From assembly GCA_032207245.1 (NCBI GenBank), contig CM063504.1:18601756-18665755 (forward strand): DNA of 64,000 bases, given 5' to 3'. The notes beneath the pieces are model-generated. The model had not been told where the DNA came from, searched no databases, and saw only the letters and a list, made by a program, of their open reading frames with translations. The stretch comes from Pardosa pseudoannulata. Taxonomy: Eukaryota; Arthropoda; Arachnida; Araneae; Lycosidae. Positions 1 through 11,589 of the stretch are shown one piece after another. A program made the position numbers and the translations under genes. The number at the start of each line of letters is the position of its first letter. Positions within the stretch are counted from its first letter, which is position 1.

Positions 1-139
1 GTTGTGCTAATGTGACCAGAGTGTTTATATGTACAGTAGGTAATGGTTATTAATATTTACTATTGTTTATTGTAGAATGTTCTGAAATTTTTTCTCGACA
101 TCAATACAATTACATATAGACATTCATTTATTTTACTTC

Positions 140-497
140 CGTTAGGGAGTGGACACCTGCGCATATAATCTCTCTCTTTCTCTCAACAATTCCCAAGCCA
201 CTGGTATTTGTTGGTCATTTTATGATAAGAACACTGAATAGGTGGCCAACAGTACTCGATAGGGACAACAACGCAAACAAAATGGGTCCTTGTAAATCAG
301 AAGCAGGGATCAATCAGAAGACACCTCAGGCTTTACCTGCCTTCTCAAGAGGTGGAATTTGAGGACATTGCAACTACGAACATTTTACATGCCAAAGACG
401 CAATAATGCATGCGGAGGTTCTTTGTCCTACTCCAACCACGAACTCGAAGCTTTCCGATTTCGGCATGCTTACCGACTGAGCTACGACGGCTCCCCT
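140..497 (-). repeat. SINE-A copy, tRNA-derived head plus body
   Basis: The right end (about 400-497), read on the minus strand, looks like a tRNA: an A-box-like TAGCTCAGTCGG follows GAGCCGTCG, and a B-box-like stretch starting GAGTTCG follows about 40 bases later. The body to the left shares wording such as ggaggacattgc and catgccaaagacgc with stretches at 5730-5970 and 27545-27770, so this is a dispersed family and not a real tRNA gene. The anticodon region does not fold into a normal tRNA. An (AT)n tract follows on the right. The left boundary is approximate. Confidence 0.6.
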
Positions 498-535
498 CTC
501 TAGATATTTATACAAGTTAATATATGTATGAATGT

Positions 536-810
<275 letters not shown>

Positions 811-1114
811 GAGTTGGACTTCGGGTGGTTGCAGTCATTGCCCTTAAAAATTTCACCGTTTTAGCTAAAGACCTTTATTAACATAAGGTTGTAGGACGGG
901 TTACCACTTCATCATAGGGACAGGACAAACTGAGGGGTCAGCTAGCATGAAGTTATCTGTAAAAAAAAATCCAAAGACGCAATAATGAATGCGGTGGATC
1001 TTTGTCCGACTCCGAACACGAACCCGTAGCTTTCCGATTTCGACATCTTTGCCGACTGAGCTACGACGGCTCCACTCTCTAGACATTTATACAAGTTAAT
1101 ATATGTATGAATGT

Positions 1115-1118
<4 letters not shown>

Positions 1119-1169
<51 letters not shown>
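1119..1169. repeat. (AT)n microsatellite, short paralogue of 541-808
   Basis: About 51 bases of pure AT in the same flanking context as the 541-808 tract. Confidence 0.95.
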
Positions 1170-1171
<2 letters not shown>

Positions 1172-1585
1172 GAGTTGGACTTCACGATGGGTGGTTACCG
1201 TCATGACCCATAAAAATTTTCCCGTTTTTAGCTAAAGACCTTTATTAAGATAACATTGGAGGATGGGTTACTACTTTATTATAGGGACAGGACAAACTGA
1301 GGAGTCAGCTAGAATGAAGTTATCTGAAAAAAAAAACCCTTAACCGCTGGTCACCATCTGTGGAAAAATCTCTCAAAAAATCTAGCTCCGACAGCATGCA
1401 TTTCCTTTTTGTTTGGAAATTTCCTAAATTGTCCGCTAGGGCAATATAAAGTCAGACCCCTTCTCTGAGGTCGTAAACTGTAACCCCAGTGGTCAATTTA
1501 GGTTAGGGTTAAAAAGGGGAATGCAAAAGGACGCGGAAATTTTTAGCCCTTGACTTCAATTTTGTAAACGACCAGAAAAATTTTT

Positions 1586-1588
<3 letters not shown>
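1170..1588 (+). repeat. Dispersed repeat R1, copy 1
   Basis: This is an unclassified repeat with no coding capacity. Landmarks are gggacaggacaaactgagg, aatctagctccgacagcat, ttggaaatttcctaaattg and cagtggtcaatttagg. The same landmarks recur at 1667-2140 (minus), 2145-2310 (plus, 3' part), 3385-3800 (minus) and 11590-12010 (plus). It starts next to one (AT)n tract and ends next to another. Confidence 0.65.

Positions 1589-1666
<78 letters not shown>
1589..1666. repeat. (AT)n microsatellite at the centre of the R1 foldback
   Basis: 78 bases of alternating AT between two oppositely oriented R1 copies. Confidence 0.95.
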
Positions 1667-1667
<1 letters not shown>

Positions 1668-2140
1668 TGTAAAGAAAAGTAAACTAGATCGGAAAACTAA
1701 TGTATGCATTTTGTATAAAATCCCAAAGACGGCCAGAGAAAATTATTAGGGGTTTTCAAATCTTAAATCAAAAACCTCCGCGTCCCCTTGCTTTCCTCTT
1801 TTTAACCCCTATCCTAAATCACCCTCTAGGGCTACAGTTCAAGCCCTCAGATAAATATTCTAACTAATTATAACTTCATATTGCCCTAGCTGCCAATGTA
1901 GGAAATTCCCAAACTAAAAGGAGATGCATGCTTTCGGAGGCCGATTTTCCCAGAGATTTTGACTGAGATGTTGACCCAGGTGTTAAGGGCCTTTTACTTA
2001 GAACTTCATGTTAGCTGAAACCTCAGTTTGTCCTGTCCCCATAATGAAGTGGTAACTGACCTCCAATATTCTGCTAATAAAGGGTCTTTGACTAAAATGG
2101 TGTCATTTTTATGGGCCAGGACTGCAACCACCTATCGTGA
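1667..2140 (-). repeat. Dispersed repeat R1, copy 2 (inverted)
   Basis: This is the reverse complement of R1 and is imperfectly complementary to 1170-1588. Read on the minus strand it contains ggggacaggacaaactgagg, gcctccgaaagcatgcat and gtttgggaatttcctac. At about 2145 the orientation flips back to plus, with cagtggtcactttagg and then a 3' part of R1 running to about 2310. Confidence 0.65.
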
Positions 2141-2312
2141 AGTCCGCCCCAGTGGTCACTTTAGGTTAGGAATTAAAAAGGTTAAAGCAAAGGTACGCGG
2201 GTTTTTTTTGCCTTTGACTTAAGATTTGAAAACTCCTGAGAATTTTCTCGGGCAATCTTTAGAGTTTTATACAAAATACCCACATTAGTTTCACAATCTA
2301 GTTTGGATTTCC

Positions 2313-3157
<845 letters not shown>

Positions 3158-3385
3158 TCTTTATATACAAAAAAATTCTTCTGCCTTGTAATAGAACTTT
3201 TCCTAAACGGCTGGACTGATTTTGATGAAATTTTGTGTATGTAATTGATTCGAAAATGGCTTAGATTCGCAATTTGATCAGATATAAAATGAGTTTTTAT
3301 TAAAAATTCAGAATTGCATGCTTTTTAGATTATTAAAATGCCACTTGAATCCCTTCGCTGCCAACGTAATTGTGGCTCAGGGTTT
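3158..3385 (+). mobile_element. Helitron-like 5' end fused to SINE-C head remnant
   Basis: It begins A|TCTTTATATACAAAA and contains cggctggactgattttgat followed by gaaattttgtgtatg, wording typical of the 5' region of arthropod non-autonomous Helitron/Helentron elements. A second copy lies at 9530-9816 on the minus strand. The two copies align beyond this motif as far as atgccacttgaa and gccaacgta, then into a tRNA-like stretch (tgtggcgcag in the other copy, tgtggctcag here). The 3' end is replaced by R1. The Helitron assignment comes from recalled family wording and was not checked by a search. Confidence 0.45.
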
Positions 3386-3800
3386 TCAAATTAAAAATCA
3401 AGGGAAATACACCCGCATTTCTTTGCTTTCTATTTTTCAACCCCGAATCTTAATCGATCACTGGGTATATAGCTCACGACCTCCGGAAAAGGGTCTAACC
3501 AATTAAATCTTTATAGTGCCCTAACGTCCAATTTAGGAAATTCTCGAACAAATAGGAGAAAAACACCGAAGATAGATTTCATCTTAGATTTGTTACCCAA
3601 ATTTTTACATAGATTCTTCCACAAATTTTTACTTATATTTCTATTGTTAGCTGAGCTCTCCGTTTGTCCCGTACCTATAATTAAATGGGAACCCTACAAC
3701 CGATGTTCTGATAATAAAGATCTTTCTTGACTAAACGGTTTCTCGTTCTGGCCATAACTTCAACCACCTGTCGCATTCTCCATCTGATTTCATATATACG
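3386..3800 (-). repeat. Dispersed repeat R1, copy 3
   Basis: Read on the minus strand it carries the R1 landmarks in degraded form (gacaaacggagagctcagc, gagaatttcctaaattgg). It starts exactly where the Helitron-like/SINE-C composite stops. Confidence 0.55.
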
Positions 3801-4417
3801 TTGTGTCTCTGTGAAGCCAGAAATTACGTCCTGGTATCATCCAAACAAATACTAAACCTAAAGACAAAGTTGAGTTGTGGCTGTTCCTTAATGAGTTTCC
3901 ATCTCATTTCATTGAAATAACTATTTTATTATCTTGAATTATCATCACATCTGAAAAATTCCAATGTGAAGCTAAGCCATTTTGTTCAACATCTCGTGGG
4001 TGTTAACACGAGCATACATAACTACTAAGAGGGAGATGAAGCATGTAAGACAAATGCACTCCATGTAAGACAACAGTACCAGTAAGAAATAACATGCATG
4101 GTATAATTAAAATAAAAGTTTAGCTATATTAGTTGTTAAAATCGTTTAGAAACTCTGAGCTACCCGATGCACTTTTGGGTCTCATGACTGTTAGAGCATC
4201 TCAAACCTAAAAATAAACACGAGAAACTAGTTAATAAAAATACCCTTTTAAAGATTAAGAAAAATAATCAAAGCTCTTATAACACCCATTGTGTTATAAT
4301 TCTGTAAAAATGTGAAGTTAAAAATAAACAAGAAATTATTAGGCCCCAAACAATTAAATTTGGGTGACTATCCCTTAACGGGCTCAGTTTATTTGGATTC
4401 ATATTGACAAACAGAGA
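3801..4417. other. AT-rich stretch without recognised feature
   Basis: Nothing recognised beyond short AT-rich runs. Confidence 0.5.
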
Positions 4418-4500
4418 TCTGCGGTAGCTTAGTCAGCAAAGGCATTGATCTAAGAAAAGATTTAAGCTAGCCAAAGATCCATTGTTTTCATTAAAGGTGG
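4418..4500 (+). repeat. SINE-A head fragment
   Basis: A diverged plus-strand copy of the SINE-A tRNA-like head: GGTAGCTTAGTCAGCAAAGG, then caaagatccattgttttcat, in the same order as the 980-1076 copy read on the minus strand. Confidence 0.5.
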
Positions 4501-4639
4501 CTATTTAAAGTGTACCTCTAGAGGTAGCAGACAAAGTTCGAATGCCTTCTTCTTGGTCCCAGCTTTTAAATTACGAGGTCCTACTTTGTTTATTTTATTG
4601 TTACTCGAGAGTAATGTTGGTCGTTTAAATGGTGCTCCT

Positions 4640-5320
4640 TTAACACTAGTTTTACTGACCGAGCTAATTTGACTCATTAAAAATTTGATCACTATATGTA
4701 TATATGTAAAACTTTAATACCACTTTTCAAAAACATACGTTGATTTTTAGTTAAGTAATAAAATATATGTAAACTCTCATTCCTCTTCCCCTCAGACCCT
4801 TTCATTTCGCATTGTCAAATGTGGTATACCTATTTTCACGGTTGTGAGCCGATTTGACTCATAGAATGTATATGAAAATAAATATAGTAATAGATATAGT
4901 ATAAACTAAATATAAAGTATAAAGTAAATAAAGTATAGTATAAACTAAATATAAAGTATAAAGTATATAAAGTATAGTATAAAGTAAATATAGAGAAGAA
5001 GTCGAGAACACTTCCATTCCAATGACAGAAATTCATGCTACTGACGCACGGAAGAATTGTCAAGTTCAGCAATCATGCAAAAGAAACAGATGTAGAAACC
5101 ATTGTGCTAAATGTAATAGAAATGTTTGCGGAAAATGTGTTTCAAAAACAGATTTTATATGTAAAAAATGTTTTCCATGAATTTTTTGATAATAAACATT
5201 TCATTTAAATTAATTTGAAACTATTTTCTTTGCAAAAAACTTCAATTTTCTTGTATGAGTCAAATTGGCTCACTTCAGTAAAAATAGGTATATGATCAAC
5301 ATCCGTAAATCTAGTGTTAA
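4640..5320 (+). mobile_element. TTAA-bounded piggyBac-type element (TTAA-1), CRD retained
   Basis: A 681 bp element bounded by TTAA with inverted termini TTAACACTAG...CTAGTGTTAA. The match continues imperfectly inward as TTTACTGA / TTTACGGA. Near-palindromes GAGCTAATTTGACTC (4661-4675), GAGCCGATTTGACTC (4846-4860) and GAGTCAAATTGGCTC (5257-5271) are variants of one motif. The interior holds a short AT-rich tandem repeat (about 4870-4990) and a reading frame for a piggyBac-type cysteine-rich domain. TTAA target duplication is the hallmark of the piggyBac superfamily. The catalytic core is absent, so this is a non-autonomous deletion derivative. Confidence 0.75.
5004..5180 (+). pseudogene. piggyBac transposase C-terminal cysteine-rich domain (orphan)
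   Basis: An uninterrupted frame of about 58 codons ending in TGA at 5178-5180. It contains CRNHCAKCNRNVCGKCV and ends CKKCFP. The spacing of CxxC pairs and the terminal CF match the ring-like zinc-binding domain at the C-terminus of piggyBac transposases, which binds the transposon ends. No start codon or catalytic DDD domain precedes it inside the element. A methionine codon at 5022 exists, so a peptide of about 52 residues is possible, but there is no sign that it is expressed. Confidence 0.75.
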
Positions 5321-5720
5321 TAAAATAGACAACAAAATATTTGCGTCTTGCAAGCAAGTGCCCCCGCATTAGAAATAATAATATTGACAAAGGACAAGAT
5401 GAAAAAAATTACCTAATGACGAACTTATATTAATAATGTAAAATCCAAATAAAGTTTGGTACGGATAATTTACTGGGAGCATTTAGGGTAATGCTCTGCA
5501 TCAGCCAATAAATAGGATAAAGCAAGAACAAAGTTGTCAATCGAGTTCTCTGTTGAATTTCAATTAATTTTTTCGAAGAAAAATTACGGAGATTCAAACT
5601 CTAATTCAAAACGCTTTCGAAAGCCTCTAGTTGGAAACCCTGGACAAGACGATGTTGCAGTCGAATATTGTTTAAGATTTTACAGGGATTAGTTTATTAC
5701 AATTCTTATTATTTCCAATG
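5321..5720. other. Unassigned unique sequence
   Basis: No gene or shared repeat recognised. Confidence 0.4.
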
Positions 5721-5729
5721 CAAGGGACA

Positions 5730-6053
5730 CTTACTTTTGTAGTATTCGCCTCAACCAAGCCGCAGACATTTTACTGCCCTTTTCATTACGGAAGCACCAT
5801 ATAAGCGGCCAACGTTACCCTCTGGCACAACACAAAGTGGGTTCTCTTAATTTAGAAGCAGGAACTAAGCATAAGTCCCCAAAATTTGGCCTTACTCCTC
5901 TTAAGGTATCGTTTGAGAACCTTGAGGACATTGCGACACCGTGCCTATTTTAAGTGTCCCAGACGCTTTTAATGAACATGGTAGAACTCTAAACTGTTCG
6001 AGACTTGAACTCGCAAACATCCGTTTATGAAACCGATGCCTTTGCCGACTGAG
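5730..6053 (-). repeat. SINE-A copy, interrupted by SINE-B
   Basis: The body shares blocks with the 140-497 copy (caagccgcagac, gaggacattgcgac). The tRNA-like head is at about 5985-6053, with the minus strand reading CTCAGTCGGCAAAGGC and GAGTTCAAGTCTCG as A- and B-box-like blocks. The head is cut at 6053 by a SINE-B insertion. Confidence 0.6.
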
Positions 6054-6229
6054 GTTTGGTTTGGTTTGGAGTGCTACAGTCTACTTTTTGCTAATGAGAG
6101 CTAATGAGATAGGGACGTACAGCTTAAATCCGATTCCGAACGGCTACGAACATCCATGCCACATTGGAATTCGAACCCACGAACTCCGGATCCGAAGGAC
6201 AGCACCCTAACCAATCAGCCATCGTGCTG
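6054..6229 (-). repeat. SINE-B copy nested in SINE-A
   Basis: Minus-strand tRNA-derived SINE. Its 5' end reads GCACGATGGCTGATTGG (A box), followed by a B-box-like GGTTCGAATTCC, then the family-specific 3' part. It is flanked by imperfect 14 bp direct repeats, CTTTGCCGACTGAG (6040-6053) and CTTTGACGCCTGAG (6230-6243), as expected for LINE-driven retroposition. Confidence 0.65.
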
Positions 6230-6243
6230 CTTTGACGCCTGAG

Positions 6244-7233
6244 ATACAGTGGCTTGCATGGTTTAGGTAGAATTTTATTATCATTCGTAAGAGAAAAATG
6301 TATAGTATTGTGAATAATATACACATCGTGTCTTCAACTCACCGCAATGACAAAAATAATTATTCTTTACACTATAAGTGATACTATTTTAAATACAATG
6401 CAAGACCTTTCGCTTTATGCATTCTATGATAAAACAGTTTCTGAAACAGACATGCAACATGCATTAATAAATTTTGTTCATGCGACCATTGTTGTCTAGA
6501 GAATAACTTATTTCCTTCTTAAAACTTCTTTAAAATGGAAATAAATCATACTTTACACAACAACATCGTCCAAAAAAATCTTTTTTTTTCTTGTACTATT
6601 TTCCGTTGAAGTTCAGAATTTTTTTTCAACAGTTTCATTAATGAAGACATCATCTTGGAAAGAAGTTCAAAATAAATAAGGAAAACTTTGAAGCAAAGAA
6701 GGAGACGTCTGTAGCTTTTACACGTGAAAAATGATAGAATGGATATGTTAAAGAGAAAAAAAGGATTAAAATAATATTTTTTACTGCAATATTTTTCTTT
6801 CATGCTGAATAGCATTAACGACCTATGTCATGCGAGGCCATAGTTCAGTTTGCGTTCTGAGAGCTATATTTTAAAACTTTTAGGTTTTATAGGCGTTACT
6901 GTACGGATATTTTTCAGATGTATTTAAAGATGTAGTAAAAAAGTTAGATAGTGGTAAAGAAATAAAGTTTTTGATACTTTTTCTGATTATAGTTAGCATA
7001 TTTTATATTTTCTACAAACTTAAAACCTATTCTTCTGGATATAAACAGAATAACAGAAATAATAATAATATACTTTAACTGCATTGATACCATATTTCTA
7101 CTTTTTTAGATTTTGTGTAACTTTAATTTTGTTTGATAAAAATGTGCATTCATGTCTTAATATTCAAAAAGAATATTTTCTATATAAATAACAGAATCAC
7201 TTAAAACATATGTAGCTCAATATTTTGTATACA
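6244..7233. other. AT-rich stretch without recognised feature
   Basis: There is one minus-strand open frame of 89 codons (6546-6815). Its product is rich in Phe, Lys and Leu and resembles no family I know. I do not call it a gene. Confidence 0.4.
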
Positions 7234-7320
7234 GTCAAACTCGTTTATAAGGAGCACAAAGGGACCGTAACATTTACTCGTTAAATCCGAGTGATAGTAA
7301 TAAACGGGTCCTTAAGTTAA
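7234..7320 (-). mobile_element. Possible pogo/Tigger-type terminal remnant
   Basis: CAGTCAAACTCGTTTATAAG followed by tactcgttaaatccgag resembles the terminal repeats of pogo/Tigger DNA transposons (CAGT...CTCGTTATA). No opposite end and no recognisable transposase were found in the next kilobase, so the call rests on the terminus alone. Confidence 0.3.
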
Positions 7321-8558
7321 TTTTGTATATCATTTCTATACAACTCAAATTTTTATTTTCCCAGAAAATTATGCGACAGTAATTATTTTCTTAATTATCA
7401 GGGACAGTTAGTAATAATACTGAGAAAGAAATAGAATAAATCTTTTATTAAAATTCAAAACTAGCAAAACGATTTTCGGAGGATAGTCTAATTAAAAATA
7501 ACAATGGATAAATTTTAAGATAAAAAGTAATATGTAAATAACAATGAAGTCTTCTTCTTTCCCATTGTCAAGGACGTGTTGTTCTCTGAAAAGACATTTT
7601 ACACTGTCAAAACATCCGTTTATGATTTCAATATTTTTCTTTTTATTCTACGTTTCTTACTCTAATTACAGAGAAGTGATTTCAAACAATCTCTTATGCA
7701 AGATATTCAACAACGAAAAGTCAAAAACTCTGATTTCAAAAGCTCAAAAACATTCCGGTATCTTTGTTGCAATGCACGTATCGCACGTGCTTCGAATGTT
7801 TTGTGTATCGGAACTCCGTGTTTAAAATTAATTAACCTTGTTATTGTGCCCTGTAAGTCCACTTACCCTAGCTACATCAGAATAGGCTTCAGAATAAGCA
7901 TTCTACTTCATCGATCAGAGCTAGTTTAATGAACTTAGTGGGAGACATCACTAGTTATCTGCAAGAACTCTGTGAGAAGCCGATACTGATGAAGAATGCA
8001 GAGAGATCTTGCTTCACGGATTAAATAATCGTGAATAGCATTTAGAAAAAGGTTTACGAAACTTCTTGTAATGTTTGTATAAGGTGTTAAGAGATTACAG
8101 CTTCCAATAACCGAAATTTAAAATGCACGTGAGCAACAGTAGCAAAAGTTATTTCCCATCTCCAATAATTTTAATGTAATCTGTTAGAGGATTACAACTA
8201 CCAGCTTGTTTGTAGGATAGGTATTGCTTATGAACATCAATTAAGGCATATTTTATAAATCTCCCGATAACACTCGTTTCAGCTGCTATGGGAACTATCA
8301 ACTTCCAGCTTTCTAATATCGAAAAGTGCGAAGCTCTGACAGCTACTCTTCGAACCAATTCAATATCTCCTAAAAGAAACTTTAAGTATGAAGAGAAATT
8401 TCTAACTCAAAATAACCTTAATGTGACTCCCAATAAGCTACGATGTAGACTTTGAAACTATTATCTCCTTAATAATAAATCTAAAGGCAATGGGTTACAG
8501 CTACTTTTACTTATGAAACAATCGAGAGAAGTACTGAAAAAAAAAGTTTGCCTAATCT
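7321..8558. other. AT-rich stretch with unrecognised open frames
   Basis: Overlapping plus-strand frames of 93 and 77 codons (7544-7929) and a minus-strand frame of 69 codons (8149-8358) show no known motif. None is convincing as a gene. Confidence 0.4.
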
Positions 8559-8572
8559 CCGAAGAATGTTAG

Positions 8573-8754
8573 GCCGAACGATGGCCGATTGGTTAGGATT
8601 CTGGCCTTCGGTACCGGAGTTCATGGTTTTGAATCCCACTATGGCATGGTTGTTCGTAGTCGTTGGGAATCGGCTTTAAGTTTAGGTCCCGGTCTCATTA
8701 GCCCTCGTGTTGCAAGAAGTAGACCGTAGCTCTCCAAGAAAAAAAAAATAAAAA
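8573..8754 (+). repeat. SINE-B copy with poly(A) tail and target duplication
   Basis: tRNA-derived SINE starting GCCGAACG. A box TGGCCGATTGG is at 8582-8592. The B-box region is degenerate (ggttttgaatccc). The tail is A-rich at 8737-8754. Imperfect 13 bp flanking repeats CCGAAGAATGTTA (8559-8571) and CCGAAGAACTATA (8756-8768) mark the insertion. Related copies are at 6054-6229, 33228-33393 and 46325-46448, all on the minus strand. Confidence 0.75.
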
Positions 8755-8768
8755 GCCGAAGAACTATA

Positions 8769-9529
8769 GCTATTAGGAGGCTGCAATAATTTAGTTTCTG
8801 CAGTCTCGGTTTTTTGACAGAGAATTTTCGAGTTTAAACTAGTTTCTTTTGAGAATAACTCAAATGGATATTTTAGGCTTAGTTGCATTTTAACTGGAAA
8901 ACGTACTGAAAAAATTCTTTAAATTCAAATGTGAATACATGAAACTTTGTGTTTATTTTATGCTTTAATTCTGAAGAATAAATAATAAACTGAATACGTA
9001 AAAGCATTTCCATGACTAGTTAGGGTAAAATATTAGGTTTCAGAAGTATCTAGAGATTATTTCCAATGTAAATACATATTGTCAACTATATAATTATATG
9101 TATACAAGCAAGAATATTATTGCGGACTTTATAATGAGAATATTTAACTACCAATATTGGTAACTTACCAGGACATTCAATCGTAATGATACATTAGCCC
9201 TTAGTTCATTAAGCATAAAACAGATTCATTATTCACATTTATTCTAACTCGATTCATAAGTTTCAATTTTTTTATCCAAACAGCGGTATTTAACCAGGTT
9301 AAACGAGTCTGCTAAGGGCTATTATTTTATTTATAACATGACGACAAGATAAACACTATCCCTTATTAACGCTGTTAATCCAAAAATTGTAAAATGTTTT
9401 TAAATAAAAGATTATAAATTGGACCGTTTAATGGAAAAGTAAGGAAAAAAATTATCTTAAAAACACTTGAAGCTACCTCGCGTACAGTCATCACAAATGT
9501 AATTAGGTTAAATTAAAATTCCCACACAC
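8769..9529. other. AT-rich stretch without recognised feature
   Basis: Nothing recognised. Confidence 0.45.
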
Positions 9530-9816
9530 CTGTAAAGAGATTCGATCCTGGGACTTCTCACACTGAACCCGTTGCGCCGACCACTGCGCCACAGATACGT
9601 TGGCAAAGAAGGTTTCAAGTGGCATTATAATAATATCAATAAGAGCACAATTTTGGATTTTAATAAAAAAAAAACATTTTCTATCGGATAAAATTGTGAA
9701 TCTAAACCGTTCTCCAATCAACTTAATTACATACACAAAATTTCATCAAAATCAGTCAAGCCGTAAGCGGAGTTCTATTACAAACACACGGACAAAAGAA
9801 TTATGCATATAAAGAT
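9530..9816 (-). mobile_element. Helitron-like 5' end plus SINE-C (tRNA-like) composite
   Basis: Read on the minus strand it begins A|TCTTTATATGCATAAT, continues with gacttgactgattttgatg and atgccacttgaa, then a tRNA-like stretch with A box TGGCGCAGTGG and B-box-like GGATCGAATCT (about 9597-9530). The same order occurs at 3158-3385. The tRNA-like part is a SINE head and not a functional tRNA: its acceptor stem does not pair. Confidence 0.5.
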
Positions 9817-9967
9817 AAATGTTACTTATTTTGAAGATCAAATTGTACAGTTAGATATTAATATTTATTCCATTGAAAAGAATGGATTGCCAATTTGAGA
9901 TCTTTGTGTTTAAAAACTATGTTCCGGTACACTGTCAAATTGAAATTTATTGTTGAAGGCTATTGAT

Positions 9968-10600
9968 TTAACCCCTTCCCGGTTTTTCCCGAGCTGAACT
10001 CGGGCAGGCGAAATGTACCATCCTGGCTTATCCCGAGTGTAGCTCGGGCACTGTGAAATTTTGCACTGTGCAATCAGTCTTTCTCGGATTATCTCACATA
10101 GGCTTTTTATGTCTTCGAATGCTTTTGTTTACTTTTCAGGCTACTAGATTATTTGCTGCTCAAAAAGAGACAGCAGAGGGAAGAAGGGAAGAAGAGAAGC
10201 AAGGTTTTACTGTCCAGATTGCGATGTTGGACTCTGTGCAGTACCGTGTTTCCGATTGTATCCTACATGATCAAATTTTGATTAATAATTTCATAATCAT
10301 TTATGTAGATGCAAAGGATATAAATAAAATTCAATTCAAGATAAAAGCTAGTTTCCTAAGCTTTATATTTATAGTTAGTGTGAACTGACTGCAAAGTCTA
10401 ATGATTTCTGAAGCACAGAAAGCCAACTATACAGGTAAATTACTCATTTATTTAAATTGATTTTTTACATTAATTTTTAGGAAATTTTATATGCGAATGA
10501 AGCTATTATGTTTAAAAAGCTGTGTATGTATGAAAATATAAATAAAAATTGTAATTTTTGACTCATTATCCAGAAATAAAATTAACCTAGAAGGGGTTAA
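9968..10600 (+). mobile_element. TTAA-bounded piggyBac-type element (TTAA-2), CRD retained
   Basis: A 633 bp element with termini TTAACCCCTTCCCGGTT and, reversed, TTAACCCCTTCTAGGTT. Two palindromic repeats, CCCGAGCTGAACTCGGG (9988-10004) and CCCGAGTGTAGCTCGGG (10032-10048), lie 44 bp apart starting 20 bp from the end, each followed by a similar tail (cgggcaggcgaaat / cgggcactgtgaaat). The interior holds a piggyBac-type cysteine-rich domain. The element is GC-richer than its surroundings near the left end. Confidence 0.8.
10148..10270 (+). pseudogene. piggyBac transposase C-terminal cysteine-rich domain (orphan)
   Basis: A frame of about 40 codons ends TGA at 10268-10270. It reads a CC pair, a basic linker, then YCPDCDVGLCAVPCFRLYPT. 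The CPDCDVGLC..PCF..Y block is a textbook piggyBac-type cysteine-rich domain. A stop codon lies just upstream, so only the domain and not the enzyme is encoded. The longer overlapping open frame at 10053-10388 uses another frame and shows no motif. Confidence 0.8.
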
Positions 10601-10749
10601 ATCAAAATAAATGTATCAGCGTTAAAACACCTGGTTTTATGGGTGTTGATTTATAATCATAATTCTCCACTGATAATTGAGAAAATGTAGCAATTCAGGA
10701 TTTATCGTCAATAAATAAACGATATTTTAAACACATTTATCCAAGACAT

Positions 10750-11420
10750 CGGATTATATAAAACCAGGGTGTGAAATTATATTCATTACACAATGAATAT
10801 GAATGACTTTGGGCACATAATCGCAACGAGGTGATTGTTTATACATACAGGTCATTGTGAGACCGGAGTGCCTGCCATCAGATAATCCATCATCAATTAT
10901 TATTACAACATAGTGGGTGGATCCCCAAATTCCAGCCAAATCCAAATTAAGTTATCATTATACGTAAATAGCGAGGATCAGTGCATTGCTTCCATTAAAA
11001 GTCCTCATTAAATATTTTGTCTCAATTTTGACTAGATGCAACGGCTCCGTGCACGCTACAATGATAATCGATCCGAGATTTCCATCCATCATCCAAGCGA
11101 CAACGAAAACAATTTTTAATAGCCGGTTGTGGTGGTGCCGAAAATTACAGAGCAGTGCCAAACGCGATATCAGGCACCTCTATCGGTATTAGGGTTACGG
11201 CATTAATGGGTGAGAAAGAAGGAAGAATCATCCATTTTTGGTTTCGGGGAAGGGGATCGCTCGAGAACGCCCATGAAATCCTAATGGATTAAGATATTGG
11301 GGATCAAAGTGGGTCGTGAAGTTTTACCCCCCTTCATCCGCGTTACTACCAACAACACTTTGGTGGATAACTAAACAGAAAGAAGTTCGAAGAAAGATTC
11401 TAAGTGGAATGAAATAATGG
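10750..11420. promoter_or_regulatory. GC-richer unique block, candidate conserved non-coding element
   Basis: This block has no repeats and a more balanced base composition than its flanks. It carries several homeodomain-type cores (TAAT, CAATTATTATTA, TTAATGGG) and short overlapping frames on both strands that look like chance. Such islands in AT-rich arthropod DNA are often enhancers. This is inference from composition only. Confidence 0.25.
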
Positions 11421-11589
11421 TAATCAAACTTCAGGATGGAATTTCTGCATCATCGTGACTGAAGAGGGCAGGATTTTCTTGGTATGCGGCTAAAGTTTCT
11501 TTGTTACACACACATAAAAAATGTGTTTTCAATGGAATTTCTATAGACACACATCATACCTAGAACAGTCATGCTCGTATATGCCGTAA

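Noticed and set aside
980..1076. tRNA-like sequence with A and B boxes, also at 400-497, 9530-9597 and 33300-33393
   Set aside because: Present in several diverged copies with family-specific 3' tails and without a consistent cloverleaf. These are SINE heads and not tRNA genes.
10053..10388. 111-codon open frame in TTAA-2
   Set aside because: The cysteine-rich domain is read in another frame and ends at 10270. The longer frame shows no motif.
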